64,000 nt of DNA. It comes from Plasmopara viticola (Eukaryota > Oomycota > Peronosporomycetes > Peronosporales > Peronosporaceae). The stretch lies in NCBI GenBank assembly GCA_001695595.3, contig MBPM02000067.1, positions 310,001-374,000 of the forward strand, written 5' to 3'. The notes under the pieces were generated by a model. The model saw only the letters and a list, made by a program, of their open reading frames with translations. It made no database searches and had not been told where the DNA came from. Positions 62,117-64,000 of the stretch are shown here, piece by piece. The position numbers and the translations under genes are program-made. Position 1 is the first letter of the stretch. Each line of letters begins with the position of its first letter.

Positions 62117-63498
62117 ATGGCTCCCGCATCTCGCTTGTCCATTGCGCCCATGGTTCGTCGTCCTCCAAGCTATGCTTAAATTACACGATAAATATTGCAT
62201 TTTGCCGCAGATGGACTGGACAGACCGTCACTACCGCTTCATGATGCGCATGATCACCAAGGAGACGCTACTATTTACAGAGATGATGGTTGACCAGACT
62301 GTGAGTTGCAAAAGCGCATAGTGCGTTAAAATAAGTATACTCATTGAAAACTGTGTAATCGTATAAACAGTTGCTCCATCAAAAGAGAAATCTCGACTAC
62401 TTCCTGGGCCACGACGCTGTTGAAGCACCACTCGCGCTGCAGTTGGGCGGCAATAGTATTAAAGACCTCGGTGGTAAGTTGTCTTCGGCTCGATGCATTC
62501 CTTCTGCCTTAAAACTCACATGGTTGACCAGCCGCGGCTCATCTAAGCCAGTCTTACGGCGGTTTTTGCGAGATTAATCTGAACAGTGGATGCCCTAGCG
62601 CGCTTGTAGCAAGCCGCTGCTTTGGAGCTCGCCTGATGCTCGAGCCGGAACGTGTGCGGGACATCTGTGCCAGCATGAAGAGCAGTATAGCGCTGGCAGC
62701 AAACGAGAATACGAACTACCCGGCAGCGGAGGTAACGGTCAAATGTCGCATTGGCGTCGATGACTGCGATAGCTACGAGGAATTGTACCACTACGTAGCT
62801 ACGGTAGCTAGCGCAGGTGTGCGCCACATTATCGTGCACGCGCGCAAGTGCTTCTTGAAGGGTTTGAGTACAAAGGAAAATCGTACAATACCGCCACTAC
62901 AGTACGACGTCGTGTACCGGCTTAAGCGCGACTTCCCCGATCTGTATTTTACGCTCAATGGTGGTGTGCGGAGCATCCAGCACGCGCGAGAGCTGCTGGA
63001 TACCACGAATGTGGACGGAATCATGATTGGGCGGGCAGCGTATAATACTCCTTGGAATTTTCGTGATGCTGATCGTTTAATTTTTAACGCCGAGCGTAAT
63101 CCAAATATGTCGCGTCGGGAAATCATTCAGAAGTATTTGGAATACGCTGAGAAATTGCAGGGTAAGTGGGGATCGACTAAACCACTAAGTGACTCTCCTT
63201 ACACAATGGCCACGTCCGCACTGGTGAAGCCGCTGCTAACCCTTTTCAAGTACGTAATACGTTTTTCGAATACCATACACTATAATTAATGTAAAAGCTA
63301 TTATTTAGTGGCGAAATCGGTGGCAAGGCATTCAAGCGTGAGGTTTCGACGCAATGGACGAGGATGGGTCCGCGACCTGAGCTGCGTGCGATGATCGAAA
63401 ACGCTACAAAGGTTCTTCCAGATGAGGTACTCGATGCACGTGTCGAGGACGAGCTTGTTCAGGAATCGGTTGGAAGAGCAAGCCTCAGTGAAGATTAA
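62117..63498 (+). CDS. dusA: DusA-type tRNA dihydrouridine synthase, five exons
   Basis: An FMN enzyme that reduces uridine to dihydrouridine in the tRNA D-loop (position 20/20a in the bacterial family). Exons: 62117-62152, 62211-62300, 62371-62473, 62532-63249 and 63309-63498. All four introns (58, 70, 58 and 59 nt) have GT...AG ends and consistent phases; intron 1 has a weak donor, GTTCGT. They join to 378 residues. Visible in order: RLSIAPM then DWTDRHYRFMMR (FMN-site head), ETLLFTEMM, APLALQLGG, EINLNSGCPS with the active-site Cys, VTVKCRIGVDD.DSYEELY, IIVHARKCFLKGLSTKENR, IPPLQYDVVYRLKRDFP, NGGVRS, VDGIMIGRAAYNTPW. This is the full DusA pattern. An in-frame stop at 62093 upstream supports the start. 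DusA-type genes are typical of bacteria, plants and some protists. It is convergent with a DusB-type gene, with 53 bp between stops. Confidence 0.93.
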
Positions 63499-63551
63499 AC
63501 GAAGCTCAACATTGACTCTTCCATAGACTGCGCTATTTTATATTAAAAAGT

Positions 63552-64000
63552 TCAGTCTGCTGCGGCTTGTTCGTACTGATCTTGAGTATGTGTAGCGAGG
63601 TTCTCGAGAGTCTCATCGATGACAGCGTACACGTCTTGAGGGTTCTGAGTGCGAGAAAAGCAATTGCGTAGCCACCGCGCATTTGGCATGCCTTTAAAAT
63701 ATGAGGCATAATTTTTTTTCATGCGGGAAAACCCGACGAGACCAGGGTCGAACAACAGCTCTTGAAAAAGCTGCGTATGGCGCCGCACCACCTCCAATTT
63801 CTCTTTTAAAGGCACGTGAGACGTATCCGGGTAGCCCTGGAAAAGCCATGGAATACCAAAGAGTGCGCGACCAAGCATCACACCATCAACTCCGTACTTG
63901 TCAACTTTTTGTTGCGCCTCAACTAGATTTCTGACGTCTCCGTTGCCAAGAATGAGCGCCGAAGACCCTGTCGATTTTGCCAGTGTCACAATGTTACCGA
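63552..64000 (-). CDS. dusB: DusB/Nifr3-type tRNA dihydrouridine synthase, 3' part
   Basis: Partial: the gene enters from the right edge and the frame is open to position 63998. The visible 148 residues are the end of the TIM barrel and the helical C-terminal domain of a dihydrouridine synthase. SSALILGNGDV matches the (V/I)(I)(G/A)NGD(I/V) strand, VDGVMLGRALFGIPWLFQG matches the GVMIGR...G.PW(I/L)F phosphate-binding segment of FMN, and GFSRMKKNYASYFKGMPNAR matches the R(K)H..WY.KG.P.A....R block that typifies DusB. The protein ends QAAAD. The conserved patterns differ from those of the DusA-type neighbour, so these are two distinct subfamilies, not a recent duplication. Confidence 0.88.
   Translation of the reverse strand, partial: GNIVTLAKSTGSSALILGNGDVRNLVEAQQKVDKYGVDGVMLGRALFGIPWLFQGYPDTSHVPLKEKLEVVRRHTQLFQELLFDPGLVGFSRMKKNYASYFKGMPNARWLRNCFSRTQNPQDVYAVIDETLENLATHTQDQYEQAAAD

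Noticed and set aside
1..64000. CRISPR arrays, rRNA, tRNA and RxLR/Crinkler effector genes
   Set aside because: Looked for by eye and not found. No regular repeat-spacer pattern, no cloverleaf with the expected arms, and no frame with a signal peptide followed by RxLR or LFLAK.

Overview
The window reads as nuclear DNA of an oomycete, most likely a Peronosporales species (Phytophthora or downy mildew type). This is inferred from short GT-AG introns of 50 to 70 nt, compact housekeeping genes packed tail to tail, and long gene-poor stretches full of decayed Ty3/gypsy and Tigger/pogo relics. The assignment rests on gene style and family resemblance, not on a database search.

Host genes form four islands. 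Island 1 (6.6-8.3 kb, minus) is one unrecognised protein with two SAM-like and two SANT-like repeats. Island 2 is a pair of alpha/beta-hydrolase paralogues, one at 20.8-21.9 kb on plus and one at 38.2-40.6 kb on minus. They point at each other and are separated by about 16 kb. Island 3 (51.5-56.8 kb) holds an NTMT1-type protein N-terminal methyltransferase (two exons) and an Aquarius (AQR) spliceosomal helicase (two exons), convergent with only 35 bp between stops. Island 4 (62.1-64.0 kb) holds a five-exon DusA-type tRNA dihydrouridine synthase and a DusB-type synthase cut by the right edge, convergent with 53 bp between stops. A possible last exon of another gene lies at the extreme left.

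The most unusual part is 24.9-37.1 kb, between the two hydrolase paralogues. It is visibly more AT-rich and carries decayed genes of an integrating dsDNA virus of the Maverick/Polinton or polinton-like virus kind: N-terminal and C-terminal parts of a protein-primed family B DNA polymerase (on opposite strands), an rve integrase with its C-terminal domain, a penton/minor-capsid-like protein, a fibre-like protein with a repeated motif, a broken zinc finger, an 11-residue-repeat protein and unidentified coding relics. All are broken by stops and frameshifts, so this is a fossil. A SINE-like retroposon with 12-bp target-site duplications later landed inside the fibre-like gene.

The other long stretches hold retroelement debris: a gypsy RT-tail/RNase H/integrase relic at 13.1-14.5 kb, a gypsy protease relic at 44 kb, a probable gypsy Gag relic at 58 kb, a pogo/Tigger transposase relic at 4.9-6.0 kb, and divergent copies of an LTR-like repeat at 22.5 and 49.7 kb. 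I found no CRISPR array, rRNA or tRNA, and no convincing effector gene.
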